A stretch of DNA of 36,584 nt, from assembly GCA_050944035.1 (NCBI GenBank), contig JBMNQH010000017.1, forward strand, positions 1 to 36,584, given 5' to 3'. Positions 1 through 8,172 of the stretch are shown piece after piece. A program made the translations under genes and the position numbers. The notes under the pieces were generated by a model. It saw only the letters and a list, made by a program, of their open reading frames with translations, made no database searches and was not told where the DNA came from. The DNA is from JBMNQH01 sp050944035 (GTDB taxonomy: Bacteria; Bacillota; Clostridia; Oscillospirales; Oscillospiraceae). Position 1 is the first letter of the stretch. Each line of letters opens with the position of its first letter.

Positions 1-73
1 AAAGAAGAATTTACGCGTAGTATCGCGGACAACCAACCGAAGGAAAGGGTCGAAGTATTAGAGGGGATGGAAC

Positions 74-394
74 ATGACAAACGAGGAACTGGTACAAGCG
101 ATACAAGACGGAGAACGGGATCGGATGATGGAACAGAAAGGAAGGAAAACAATGGAGAATATTGGAGTTTTAGAAAGTTTATGGCGCATGTTGATTGAGC
201 ACAAAAGCATGTATGACAATTTCACTGTCAAAAGCGAAGAGGAACAGCGGCTTTATGATGAGATAGACAAGCTGCATCTTACCTATGACCAGCATGAAGC
301 ATTATTCTGGGCACTCGCGGACGACGCCGCCAATCACGAGCTGTGCGGGTTCGTCAACGGATTTCGGTTGGCAATGGCGCTCACAGCGCGGTAA
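74..394 (+). CDS. Small DUF6809-like accessory protein, possibly fused to a sigma-factor N-terminal remnant
   Basis: A 106-residue protein of unknown function. Two starts are plausible. ATG 74 follows a GAGGGG motif, and ATG 152 follows AAGGAAG at good spacing and would give an 80-residue protein. From residue 27 onward the sequence (LESLWRMLIEH, then DQHEALFWALADDAANHELCG and a closing FVNGFRLAMAL helix) resembles the small DUF6809 proteins found on mobile elements of Clostridia. Residues 1-20 (MTNEELVQAIQDGERDRM) look instead like the N-terminus of sigma-70-like proteins of integrative elements. I infer a deletion that joined a sigma-like start to this gene; 152 may be the functional start. 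A second small gene follows on the same strand. Family assignment is from memory of consensus only. Confidence 0.55.
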   Translation: MTNEELVQAIQDGERDRMMEQKGRKTMENIGVLESLWRMLIEHKSMYDNFTVKSEEEQRLYDEIDKLHLTYDQHEALFWALADDAANHELCGFVNGFRLAMALTAR

Positions 395-419
395 AACTGC
401 TGATGGAGGTAGGAAGATT

Positions 420-617
420 ATGATTGATAAATTAGACCTTGAAGAACGGCTGTACAGCATCTGGTGCGGTGTGAATACGTTGCAGGCATTTCACGACGCA
501 ATGGAAATCGGGAATCAACCTGCGTCCGTTTATTCGGACGGGCTGCAGTTCGTGTATGACAAGCTCCTTGACGACGTGGGATATTTGCGCAAGATCAACG
601 AGGGTGAGATGTTATAA
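420..617 (+). CDS. Small hypothetical protein of a mobile element
   Basis: A 65-residue, mostly helical acidic protein (MIDKLDLEERLYSIWCGVNT...). The frame is open back to 285, but the region before 420 overlaps the upstream gene in another frame. ATG 420 lies 25 bases after the upstream stop and follows a GGAGG motif near 404. No domain is recognised. It probably shares a transcript with the preceding small gene, and such pairs are common in the accessory part of integrative elements. No catalytic or membrane features are visible. Confidence 0.5.
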   Translation: MIDKLDLEERLYSIWCGVNTLQAFHDAMEIGNQPASVYSDGLQFVYDKLLDDVGYLRKINEGEML

Positions 618-635
618 TATTAGCAACTTACGATA

Positions 636-664
636 TTGACATAAAATATATTGTGTGCTAATAT
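636..664 (+). promoter_or_regulatory. Consensus sigma-A promoter with no obvious downstream gene
   Basis: TTGACA at 636-641, a 17-base spacer and TAATAT at 659-664 form a near-perfect vegetative promoter. It reads into a short hairpin-rich stretch and a terminator at 791-821, so its product would be a short RNA or a tiny peptide. Confidence 0.7.
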
Positions 665-666
665 AA

Positions 667-747
667 GTGTACAGAGTGATCCAGTGGATGCTGGATGAGG
701 AGCCGTCTCTTTTTATAGAGGCGGCTTCTTGCTTATGTACAAATTAA
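667..747 (+). other. Possible 26-codon ORF or small structured RNA
   Basis: GTG 667 opens a 26-codon frame (VYRVIQWMLDEEPS...) ending at TAA 745-747. The same bases form two hairpins: ATCCAG/CTGGAT at 680-697, and a 10-bp stem AGCCGTCTCT/AGAGGCGGCT at 701-726 with one G-U pair. The upstream promoter would start transcription within a few bases of this GTG, leaving no room for a ribosome binding site. A structured small RNA or a remnant of a longer gene is therefore more likely than an ordinary protein. Confidence 0.3.
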
Positions 748-790
748 ATGAATAATCTGATTTCTGTTTTCCAAAGAGCTACAGACAATT

Positions 791-821
791 GGAGCGGGAT
801 TATCCCGCTCCATTCTTTTTT
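791..821 (+). terminator. Rho-independent terminator
   Basis: A perfect 9-bp stem GGAGCGGGA/TCCCGCTCC (791-799/803-811) with a 3-base loop is followed by ATTCTTTTTT. It closes the short transcript from the promoter at 636. Confidence 0.8.
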
Positions 822-1020
822 CTGTGTGACGTTTTGTGCTACACCGTTCCACTCAAAATAATATAAGTCCGGTTTAATGGACAGGGGATTTTCCCTTATT
901 TTTTCCCTTTAGAAAAGGGAAAACTATTTAACAGCAATTTACACTATTTGAAAAAATCTTTGATTTACAAAGGGTTTTTGACTGTTATTTAACAGTGATT
1001 TACAGTCTTATTATAATTCA
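822..1020. other. Gene-free A/T-rich stretch with palindromes and direct repeats
   Basis: No gene is seen. It holds the inverted repeat TTTTCCCTTT/AAAGGGAAAA near 901-923 and a perfect dyad ACTGTTA-TT-TAACAGT at 981-996. The motif TATTTAACAG followed within two bases by ATTTACA occurs twice, near 924 and 986. RHS homology starts abruptly just after this stretch, so it may be the end of an inserted or deleted element. Confidence 0.45.
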
Positions 1021-1095
1021 AATACCTACCAGACCCAAAGTGCCGGCAATGCAGGTACGGGATATGTCAATGACTATACTTCACAGCTGACGTTT

Positions 1096-4000
1096 GTGGA
1101 GAATGATGTTTCCTATTCCAGTACAGCTATGGGGTTTTCCCTGAATCATGTATACAACTCTTCGCAGGGAAGTTCTCATTTTACCACCTCAACCGATCTG
1201 CATACGAAGTCGTACGCAAGCATGATGGTTGGCAGGGGGATGAAACTGTCCGTCCAGGAAACTGTAGTGGAGACCAATATCCAGAATATGGGCAGTACGG
1301 AAACCTATCTGGTCTACAACGATGCGGATGGGACAGAACACTACTTTAAGAAGGATGCGACCAGCGGCGAGTATAAAGATGAAGATGGTTTAAATCTGAC
1401 CATTACCAAGTCGGGGGAGCACTTCACGATGAAAGACGAGAAAGACAATAAGAAGTACTTTCACAATGGATACCTGACGTGGATCAAAGATGCGAACGGC
1501 AATGCCGTATATATCCTCTATAATGGTGGTTCCTACAGTGCAACGAATACCAGTGCGTGGTATCCCCGAAACAGCACGACCAATAAGATCACCAAGATTG
1601 TAACTGTGCAAAGCGGAAGCAGTTCGACCATCACGATTGCAACGCTGGCGTATCGGAGCGACAACTACCTGCAATCGATTACAGACTATGCGGGTCGGAA
1701 AAAGGAATACGACTATACCAGTGGATATCTGACCTGGATCAAGGATCATACAGGGATTTTCGATACCTCCAATAATGAGGAGATTTATGTGTATCGTTAC
1801 CGCTATCCGGGAAGCGATGGACTGGGCGTGGTGTATAACTCGGAGACAAAAAACGGTTTGCATTATTCCTATACAGACTCCGCAACGGGCAGGATGATTC
1901 AGGGGATTGCATCCTATTATGCTGCATCCTATCCGGCAAATGATTTTGGCACCAATGGAGAGATCTATACTGGAGTTGTCTCGTGTGATGGTACGAAGCT
2001 TCTGGAAACGACTTACACGGATGCGGGCGAGGACTGCGATCTGAGTACAGGAGCAGATAACCTGTCGGTAACGTACAAGCTCGACAACTGGGGTCGTACA
2101 GTCAATGCTTCGAGCACGGACAATACGGGAAGGCTGCTGGGTGTAACGGCCTCGGCCTACTCCAACAACAGCGGTACTTCAAAAAAGAACAACCGGCTGT
2201 TACAGGGCGTATCCACCGGCGTTCTGAATGCAAATATGATTGCAGATTCCGGAATGGAATTTCTGGGTGCCGGATGGAATAAGCGCATTGAGCCCAGCAT
2301 TGCAAATTGTAATATTGCGTGGAAAAATGAACCGGTTTCCAGCCGAAGTGGCGCTGGTATGGTTCGGATGTATATCCCGAGTGGCGCACAAGGCCAGGAT
2401 GTTCTGAACTATGCCTGGCAGAATCAGACGCTGACGGCGAATACAAAGTATACGTTTTCTGCCTATGTGAAGGTTGACAGTATGGAAAATGTCTGGAATG
2501 GTGGAGGGGTATACATTACCATCTATGATTCCAGTTGGAACATCGTGGCAACCAGCGATGTTGTGGACTATGTGACGTCGGGGATCGACGACGGCTGGGA
2601 ACAGCTGTATGTGAACTATACGCCGGAGACAAGCGGAACGTATAAGGTGGTGCTCTGCCAGAAAAATTGTGGAAAGAGTCAGGTGGCATTTGACGATGTG
2701 CAGCTGGAAACGGGCTCGGTGGCATCGTCGTACAACATGGTAATTGATGCGGGATTTGAACAGGGAAGCAGCAGCTGGACGCGGTCAGACACGAGCGCGG
2801 TGACGTTCAGCAGCAGCGTCAGCCATGACGGCGGCAAGTCGGTGAAAATCCAGGGCAGCCCTACGGGGACATACAACTGCCGGCAGTATATTGGAACCTG
2901 CTGCGATCTGGATACGACCTTTGTGCTTTCAGCATGGGCAAAGGCGGACTCCGCACAGAATCTGTCCACGGACAGCTTTGGCGGGGACAAGCGGTTCTTC
3001 GGCATCATTGCCTGGCTGCAGTATTCAGACGGGAGTTGGGAGTACAAGTACCTGCCGTTCTCTTCCTCGCTCAGCGACTGGCAGTATAACAGTGTGATCA
3101 TTGCACCGAAAAAGTCTGACAGCGCAATCACGCTGGATGCGATTACGCTGTACTGCTCGTATTATAATAATGTCAACGCAGCATATTTCGACAACATCAG
3201 TCTTGTCAAAGAGCCGGCGCAGACGTATACTTATGATGAAAAGGGCAATTTGACAGCGGTGAATCAGAAGGACAGTGAAACATCGGCTACCTATGATTCT
3301 GCATCGAATCTTTTGTCAACGGCTACAGCGGGTAGTGGTACATATACTTATGAGCACGATAGTAAGCACAATGTTACAAAAGCGACAAATGATATTGTTG
3401 AGATGAATATTAGTTACAGTGCTGCTGGGGAGGCACTGAGCACGACTCTGAAGAATAACAAAGGGACAACATTGAAAGAAATATCGACATCTGCATCATA
3501 TACAAATGGTTTATCTACGGCACAAGTTGATGCGCTTGGCAAAACGACAAGCTATGGATATGATGGACAGCGCAGGACCACTTCTGTGACAAATGCGAAA
3601 GACGTGTCAACAGCGACAACCTATTTCGGAAATCTTAACAGACCCAAGATGAGTTATATTTCTGGTAAGATCTCATTGGAATATCTGTATGCAAACGGTC
3701 AGCTGAGCAAGATTACCAGAGGCGGCTATGTGACACCAGGCGTATCCGGCGCAACGAAGTATGGGCAGGTGTATTCTTTCCTGTACGACAAGTTTGGAAG
3801 AAGCACCGGCGTTTCCGTTGCGGGGAATAGTCTTGTTACTTACGCCTATGCCAAAGATGGCAGTTATGATCCGAAATCCATGACATATGGCAACGGCGCA
3901 GTGGCTAACTATACCTATGATATCTTTGGTCGGGTGATCAAGCAGACATACAGCGGTACCAATAGTTCGGGCAACTATTCGTATACCTATGACGCAAACG

Positions 4001-5460
4001 GCAACCTCTGGCGTGTGACAGATTCGACGGACAGTAACAATCCAGTAGTGTACAATTATGATTACGACAGCCTGGGCCGTCTGATCCGCAGCAATAAAAA
4101 GAAAAACGGTACTACGCAGCTTCGGACAGAGCATCTGTATGACAGCGAAAACCGGATAAAGAGCCAGAAATGGGAATTGCCAGGGAAAAAGTATACAGAG
4201 CAGTATACATACAATACCAGCAACGGCAGCTTGACGGAGCTGAAGACCAGCGCCGGAACAATCAGTTTTGTATATGATGATCTTCTGCGTTTGCAGACGA
4301 GGACAGCAAGTCCAGTCATAGAGAATTATACCTACATTCCTGGCGGCAACGGCGCCAATACAACCAGCACGCAGATACAGCAGATTGCGTATACGGGAGT
4401 TACAAGCTGGTTTACCAATACCACGCTGAGCTATACGTATGACGAGCTGGGCAACATTAAGACAGTTACACAGGATGGAATTACAACAGAGTATTTCTAT
4501 GACGATGATCTGGGATATCTGACGAAAGAAGAAACCAGAAATGCCAGTGGCACAACAACCCATGCTTATACTTATTCCTACGATACCTATGGGAATATCC
4601 GTCAGAAAAAGGAATACTCGGGATCAGTTTCCAGCGCTAACCTTGTCAATACCTATACCTATACATATCCGACGAACGGCTGGCTGGATTGCCAGAGCAA
4701 ACTCACGATTAGCGGTGTTGCATCCGGGACTTTTACCTACGATGCGATTGGCAATCCGACGAAGTATTACAACGGCAGGACCTATGACTTTGAATGGCGG
4801 AACGGTCGTCAATTGGAAAAAGCGACGGTTGGAAGTAAGGAGTACACCTATACCTATGATATCAATGGAGTCCGTGATAGCAAAACTGCGAACGGTGTTA
4901 CACATTATTATTCTACATTGAGTGGACAGGTGGTCCGCGATACCTGGACAGAGAACGGCACGACAAAGACACTGGACATTCTGCCGGACAACAACAGCAA
5001 GCCGTATGCGCTGGTCTATAATGATGGAACAGAGACAAAGACCTACTATTATGTGCTGAACCAGCAGGGTGACGTAATCCGACTGGTCAACGGCAACGGC
5101 GCAACGGTAGCAAGCTATACCTACAACGCGTGGGGCGAAATCCTGAGTGTAAAGGGCCCGAATGGGAATGTTGGCGCAGATCACATTGCAAACATCAACC
5201 CGATCCGTTACCGCGGGTATTATTATGATACGGAGACGAAATTCTACTATGTAGGCGGTCGGTATTACGATCCCATGCTCTGCCGGTTCATCAATGCGGA
5301 TAACGCTTCTCTGACTACCATCAATCCGGATGGATTCACAGATAAGAATCTGTTTGCCTACTGTGACAATGATCCGGTGAACAGAACAGATGATGGAGGA
5401 TCTTGTTGGGCCATTGCCGGCGGTGCGATTGCCGGCGGAATTATAGGAGCAGCATCCTGA
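1096..5460 (+). CDS. RHS/YD-repeat polymorphic toxin, 5'-truncated and interrupted by TGA
   Basis: A giant YD-repeat protein of the RHS family. The frame is open from 982, and RHS-like residues (NTYQTQSAGNAGTGYVNDYT) are readable from about 1021. No signal peptide or ribosome binding site precedes the GTG at 1096, so the true 5' end is missing. Residues about 380-545 and 548-705 look like tandem carbohydrate-binding, lectin-like beta modules. YD repeats (YTYDxxGNL) follow to residue about 1365. The conserved RHS core end (RYRGYYYDTE, then YYVGGRYYDP) lies near residues 1370-1390. TGA 5458-5460 stops the frame just after the DDGGSCW motif, where the orphan cassette ending at 10526 reads TCG, and the same frame continues open to 5949. 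RHS proteins deliver C-terminal toxins in contact competition. This copy is probably inactive unless the TGA is read through or is an assembly error. Confidence 0.85.
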   Translation: MENDVSYSSTAMGFSLNHVYNSSQGSSHFTTSTDLHTKSYASMMVGRGMKLSVQETVVETNIQNMGSTETYLVYNDADGTEHYFKKDATSGEYKDEDGLNLTITKSGEHFTMKDEKDNKKYFHNGYLTWIKDANGNAVYILYNGGSYSATNTSAWYPRNSTTNKITKIVTVQSGSSSTITIATLAYRSDNYLQSITDYAGRKKEYDYTSGYLTWIKDHTGIFDTSNNEEIYVYRYRYPGSDGLGVVYNSETKNGLHYSYTDSATGRMIQGIASYYAASYPANDFGTNGEIYTGVVSCDGTKLLETTYTDAGEDCDLSTGADNLSVTYKLDNWGRTVNASSTDNTGRLLGVTASAYSNNSGTSKKNNRLLQGVSTGVLNANMIADSGMEFLGAGWNKRIEPSIANCNIAWKNEPVSSRSGAGMVRMYIPSGAQGQDVLNYAWQNQTLTANTKYTFSAYVKVDSMENVWNGGGVYITIYDSSWNIVATSDVVDYVTSGIDDGWEQLYVNYTPETSGTYKVVLCQKNCGKSQVAFDDVQLETGSVASSYNMVIDAGFEQGSSSWTRSDTSAVTFSSSVSHDGGKSVKIQGSPTGTYNCRQYIGTCCDLDTTFVLSAWAKADSAQNLSTDSFGGDKRFFGIIAWLQYSDGSWEYKYLPFSSSLSDWQYNSVIIAPKKSDSAITLDAITLYCSYYNNVNAAYFDNISLVKEPAQTYTYDEKGNLTAVNQKDSETSATYDSASNLLSTATAGSGTYTYEHDSKHNVTKATNDIVEMNISYSAAGEALSTTLKNNKGTTLKEISTSASYTNGLSTAQVDALGKTTSYGYDGQRRTTSVTNAKDVSTATTYFGNLNRPKMSYISGKISLEYLYANGQLSKITRGGYVTPGVSGATKYGQVYSFLYDKFGRSTGVSVAGNSLVTYAYAKDGSYDPKSMTYGNGAVANYTYDIFGRVIKQTYSGTNSSGNYSYTYDANGNLWRVTDSTDSNNPVVYNYDYDSLGRLIRSNKKKNGTTQLRTEHLYDSENRIKSQKWELPGKKYTEQYTYNTSNGSLTELKTSAGTISFVYDDLLRLQTRTASPVIENYTYIPGGNGANTTSTQIQQIAYTGVTSWFTNTTLSYTYDELGNIKTVTQDGITTEYFYDDDLGYLTKEETRNASGTTTHAYTYSYDTYGNIRQKKEYSGSVSSANLVNTYTYTYPTNGWLDCQSKLTISGVASGTFTYDAIGNPTKYYNGRTYDFEWRNGRQLEKATVGSKEYTYTYDINGVRDSKTANGVTHYYSTLSGQVVRDTWTENGTTKTLDILPDNNSKPYALVYNDGTETKTYYYVLNQQGDVIRLVNGNGATVASYTYNAWGEILSVKGPNGNVGADHIANINPIRYRGYYYDTETKFYYVGGRYYDPMLCRFINADNASLTTINPDGFTDKNLFAYCDNDPVNRTDDGGSCWAIAGGAIAGGIIGAAS
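2935..3269 (+). repeat. 335-bp exact repeat shared with 12347-12681
   Basis: Compared line by line, 2935-3269 is identical to 12347-12681, while both flanks of the two rhs genes differ at many positions. The tract covers the end of the second lectin-like module and the first YD repeat. This pattern points to recent gene conversion between the two rhs copies. Confidence 0.9.
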
Positions 5461-5949
5461 GTAATTAACGCAGCGATAAATGGGGAAAAAATTAGTGCAG
5501 GGCAGATTGCATTAGATGCAGCTGTCGGTGCTGTGCAAGGCGTTGTTGCAGCGGCTAAAACTGCAACTATAGGGATGCGATTGGCTGTATCTGGAGTAAA
5601 CGCACTAATTTCTTCAACAAAGACATTCATTCAGGGCGGAAGTTTTAGCGAAACGGTGATTAGTGGAACGACTTCATTTTTGAGTACAGCCGTTGGAGGC
5701 TTTATACCCAGTGTTCCAAAAGATACCCGCGGAGTACAGTTGGCCTATTATACAGCAACTGGAGTAGTTTCTGGTGGTATTGCTGAGACATATGGTTCTG
5801 TTGCCAGAGGTTTTCGTAATGCATTAGGCAAATCTTCAAAACGTACAAATCGATCAACGCGAACATCAACGCGACGCAGATCGACATCCCTATCCTATAG
5901 GCGTGGTAGAACAAGCTCAGGGCGAAGAAGCAGCCGCCGTTATGCATAA
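5461..5949 (+). pseudogene. C-terminal toxin tip of the main rhs, downstream of the in-frame TGA
   Basis: The stretch continues the exact frame of the main rhs gene past TGA 5458-5460. It encodes about 162 residues: VINAAINGEK, a Gly/Ala-rich hydrophobic region, then a Ser/Arg tail (RSTRTSTRRR ... GRRSSRRYA). It is homologous along its whole length to the tip ending at 10526, which has no stop at this point, so it is not an independent gene. The glycine-rich membrane-prone segment and cationic tail suggest a membrane-active toxin, but no named toxin domain is recognised. The immunity-like gene begins 13 bases downstream. Confidence 0.7.
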
Positions 5950-5962
5950 GGAGGAGTAATTC

Positions 5963-6463
5963 ATGAAAATTTCCCCTCCAAAAGAAGATGTTAAAAATGC
6001 CATTATAATGTTAATATGTGGTATATTGCAATTATTATTAATAACAATAATTGCAATATATGAATCGGGATTTTCTGGGAGAGTTTTTTTTATATTTTAT
6101 TTGATTATAGTTATCCTGCTTGCTGTTGCTGGATATTTCTTTAGCATATTAAATCGATCCTATGTGTTGAAACAGCTTGGAATTGAAGTACATTGGATTG
6201 GTAAATTCTCACGTTATTATCGCTGGGAAGAGTTTCAAACAATTCGTGTAGTAACAATAAAAATGAAAACATGCGATTATCGGCAGTGTCTTATACTTTC
6301 AAAACACCTCCTGCCATATCCGCTTGTCAAAACAAGCTATTCCTGGTTTGAACGGCATCCATTTTCAACCTTATTGTTTGAGCTTACCCCGGAGCGATAT
6401 GTAGAATTTTGTGAGAAATTTCCGAATATCAAGCTGGAGTGGGAAAGAGAAGATATCGGCTGA
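5963..6463 (+). CDS. Two-TM immunity-like protein (type A), cognate to the first RHS tip
   Basis: A 166-residue membrane protein. Two hydrophobic helices (residues about 12-32 and 37-57) are followed by a soluble domain resembling bacterial PH/YcxB-like domains, with WIGKFSRYYRWEEFQTIRVVTI in its first half. The C-terminus carries FELTPERYVEFCEKFPNIKLEWE, shared by all four paralogs in this window. It lies 13 bases after the toxin tip, with AAGGAGGAG as ribosome binding site. Position and topology suggest an inner-membrane immunity protein that neutralises the adjacent tip; this is inference. Its closest paralog by eye is 10539-11012. Confidence 0.7.
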   Translation: MKISPPKEDVKNAIIMLICGILQLLLITIIAIYESGFSGRVFFIFYLIIVILLAVAGYFFSILNRSYVLKQLGIEVHWIGKFSRYYRWEEFQTIRVVTIKMKTCDYRQCLILSKHLLPYPLVKTSYSWFERHPFSTLLFELTPERYVEFCEKFPNIKLEWEREDIG

Positions 6464-6496
6464 TAAAAGAAGCGGTACTCTTGGCAAGTTTGACTG

Positions 6497-6534
6497 GTCT
6501 CCAGGTTAGAATTTTTCTGGCCTGGAGATTTTTA
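6497..6534 (+). terminator. Rho-independent terminator after immunity gene A1
   Basis: An 8-bp stem TCTCCAGG/CCTGGAGA (6498-6505/6521-6528) is followed by TTTTTAT. It separates the first immunity gene from the tail remnant and second immunity gene. Confidence 0.75.
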
Positions 6535-6618
6535 TACAAGAAATAATATGAAGAGATTGAAAAAAAGAAAGATTTTAGTAAGATTTGATCGAGAAGAAAA
6601 GAATTGGAGGTATTACAG

Positions 6619-6693
6619 ATGCGTCGTTCAAACTCTACCAGATATGTTAGAACAAGACGAACAACAAGAAGAAGTAGTCGTCGACATGCGTAG
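6619..6693 (+). pseudogene. Arg/Ser-rich 24-codon remnant of an RHS toxin tail
   Basis: ATG 6619 with GGAGG ten bases upstream opens a 24-codon frame (MRRSNSTRYVRTRRTT..., ending SSRRHA) that stops at 6693, ten bases before the second immunity gene. Composition and C-terminal motif match the tails of the full toxin tips (SSRRYA, SSRRRA). It is best read as the last bases of a lost toxin gene carried along with its immunity gene. Because it has its own start and ribosome binding site here, translation as a tiny basic peptide remains possible. Confidence 0.6.
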
Positions 6694-6702
6694 AGGACAA
6701 AG

Positions 6703-7197
6703 ATGATGAAGATACCAACGAATAAAACCTCTGCTATAGGATTCTGTTTAATAGTATTTGTGTATGGCATAATTATAATGATAGGATATTTAAAACATGG
6801 ATTTGATAATATCAATCCCTTATTTTTGCTTTTACTATCTGTTGAAGGTTTGAGTCCAATGTTCTATTATGTCATTATAACTTGGAAGAAGTATGAGATT
6901 GATGAAAAGGGCGTTACGGAATATTGGGTATTCGGAATAAGGCGTAGGTATGAATGGGAAGATTTTCGAGTTTTCAGGATTGCAGAGCTTAAAGTAGAAC
7001 CCACCGAATATAAACGATATTTTATACTTTCCAAAATGGAATTGCCATATCCGTTAGAGGGGGCTGTTACAAAAGCAACATGGTATCAATTACAGCATCC
7101 GTTTACAACAATCCTGATTGAGTTTACACCGGAACGATATCAAGAGTTTCGAGAGAAGTTTCCGAATGTCTGGTTCCAGTGGGAGAATCCCTGGTGA
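6703..7197 (+). CDS. Two-TM immunity-like protein (type B)
   Basis: A 164-residue membrane protein. Two hydrophobic segments (residues about 10-28 and 38-60) precede a PH-like domain beginning KYEIDEKGVTEYWVFGIRRRYEWEDFRVFRI. The C-terminus has the shared FTPERYQEFREKFPNVWFQWE motif. ATG 6703 starts ten bases after the toxin-tail remnant. No intact toxin precedes it, so it is an orphan immunity candidate. It is more like 11166-11645 than like its immediate neighbour 5963-6463, so each locus has one A-type and one B-type copy in the same order. Confidence 0.7.
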   Translation: MMKIPTNKTSAIGFCLIVFVYGIIIMIGYLKHGFDNINPLFLLLLSVEGLSPMFYYVIITWKKYEIDEKGVTEYWVFGIRRRYEWEDFRVFRIAELKVEPTEYKRYFILSKMELPYPLEGAVTKATWYQLQHPFTTILIEFTPERYQEFREKFPNVWFQWENPW

Positions 7198-7233
7198 TAA
7201 AAAAAGCCAGAGGAAGCCACGCTTCCTAAATTC

Positions 7234-7275
7234 AAGAAATCTCCAGTCTGGAAATTTTCAGGCTGGGGATTTCTT
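7234..7275 (+). terminator. Strong hairpin after immunity gene B1
   Basis: A 13-bp stem AAGAAATCTCCAG/CTGGGGATTTCTT (7234-7246/7263-7275, one G-U pair) resembles the other terminators of this locus. The T-run lies inside the stem rather than after it, so termination may be weak. Confidence 0.5.
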
Positions 7276-7296
7276 AAGCGAGGAATATAGTAATAG

Positions 7297-8139
7297 ATTG
7301 AAATAAAATTTCTGATAAAATCAAATTCTCAATGGAATAACTCGCTCAAGTATTATAATGATACGGTATATACGCTGGACATTCTGACGGACGACGAGAG
7401 CAAACCATATGCACTGGTATATGATGGAACGACCTACTACTATGTACTGAACCAGCAGGGTGATGTCATCCGGCTGACAGATGACAATGGTGCGACATAT
7501 GCAAATTACACCTACAATGCTTGGGGCGAGCTTCTGCGTGTTTACCTGGACGATGGTAACGATATTACCGATCCGGGCAATATTGCGCACCTGAACCCGC
7601 TCCGGTACCGCGGGTATTACTATGATACCGATACAGGGTTCTACTATGTAGGCAGCCGGTATTATGACCCGGTACTTTGTCGGTTTATTAACGCAGACAG
7701 TGCAGATTTGCTTGCGACCAATCAGACTGAGCTAACAGACAAGAATCTATTTTGCTATTGTGATAATGATCCTGTAAATAGAGCTGATGGCGATGGGGAG
7801 CTGTGGAAACTTGCATTAGCCAGTGGGGGAGCATTGGGAGCACTGGGAAGTTCTGCGCTGGCAGCGATAGGAGCTGTGGCTACAGCTGGGGCGGTAGCGG
7901 TTGGAATCGTTGCAACTGTTGCAATAGTTGTAAAAGTTGTGGAGGTTAGTGTTAATATTTATAGATCTGAAAGGAGCAGAACTAAAGCACCTGCGGGAAG
8001 GCCAGAGCTAAAGAAACAGGGTAGAGAAGGTTTAGAAAAGAAAAAAGCTAAGAGTGGCTATACAAAACGCTCTGGAAAAGCTCCAAGATCACAACCAAGA
8101 TCTCATCATCCTAGTAAGAAGGGACATAGAAAGTACTGA
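7297..8139 (+). CDS. Orphan RHS C-terminal cassette (no start codon), basic-tailed tip
   Basis: A frame open from 7297 to 8139 encodes the end of an RHS core (VLNQQGDVIRLTDDNGATYA, RYRGYYYDTDTGFYYVG, DKNLFCYCDNDPVNRADGDG). A new tip follows: an Ala/Gly/Val hydrophobic segment, then a Lys/Arg-rich tail ending HHPSKKGHRKY. No ATG with a ribosome binding site exists upstream of the core; the first in-frame ATG (7708) is inside it. This is a silent toxin-tip cassette that could recombine into a full rhs gene. The core stretch around 7440-7620 is nearly identical to 9650-9830. The gene at 8173 follows directly and is its presumed partner. Tip activity is not recognised. Confidence 0.75.
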   Translation: MEIKFLIKSNSQWNNSLKYYNDTVYTLDILTDDESKPYALVYDGTTYYYVLNQQGDVIRLTDDNGATYANYTYNAWGELLRVYLDDGNDITDPGNIAHLNPLRYRGYYYDTDTGFYYVGSRYYDPVLCRFINADSADLLATNQTELTDKNLFCYCDNDPVNRADGDGELWKLALASGGALGALGSSALAAIGAVATAGAVAVGIVATVAIVVKVVEVSVNIYRSERSRTKAPAGRPELKKQGREGLEKKKAKSGYTKRSGKAPRSQPRSHHPSKKGHRKY

Positions 8140-8172
8140 TTGTTATCTAATTGTAACGAAGATTGGAGAAAA

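Noticed and set aside
3673..4563. 296-codon minus-strand ORF inside the main rhs
   Set aside because: It is antisense to a clearly conserved YD-repeat frame, has low-complexity Ile/Cys/Arg-rich content and has no ribosome binding site.
5533..5949. Independent small gene with an Arg-rich tail
   Set aside because: It is in frame with the main rhs and homologous to the continuous tip at 10010-10526, so it is the separated end of rhs, not a gene of its own.
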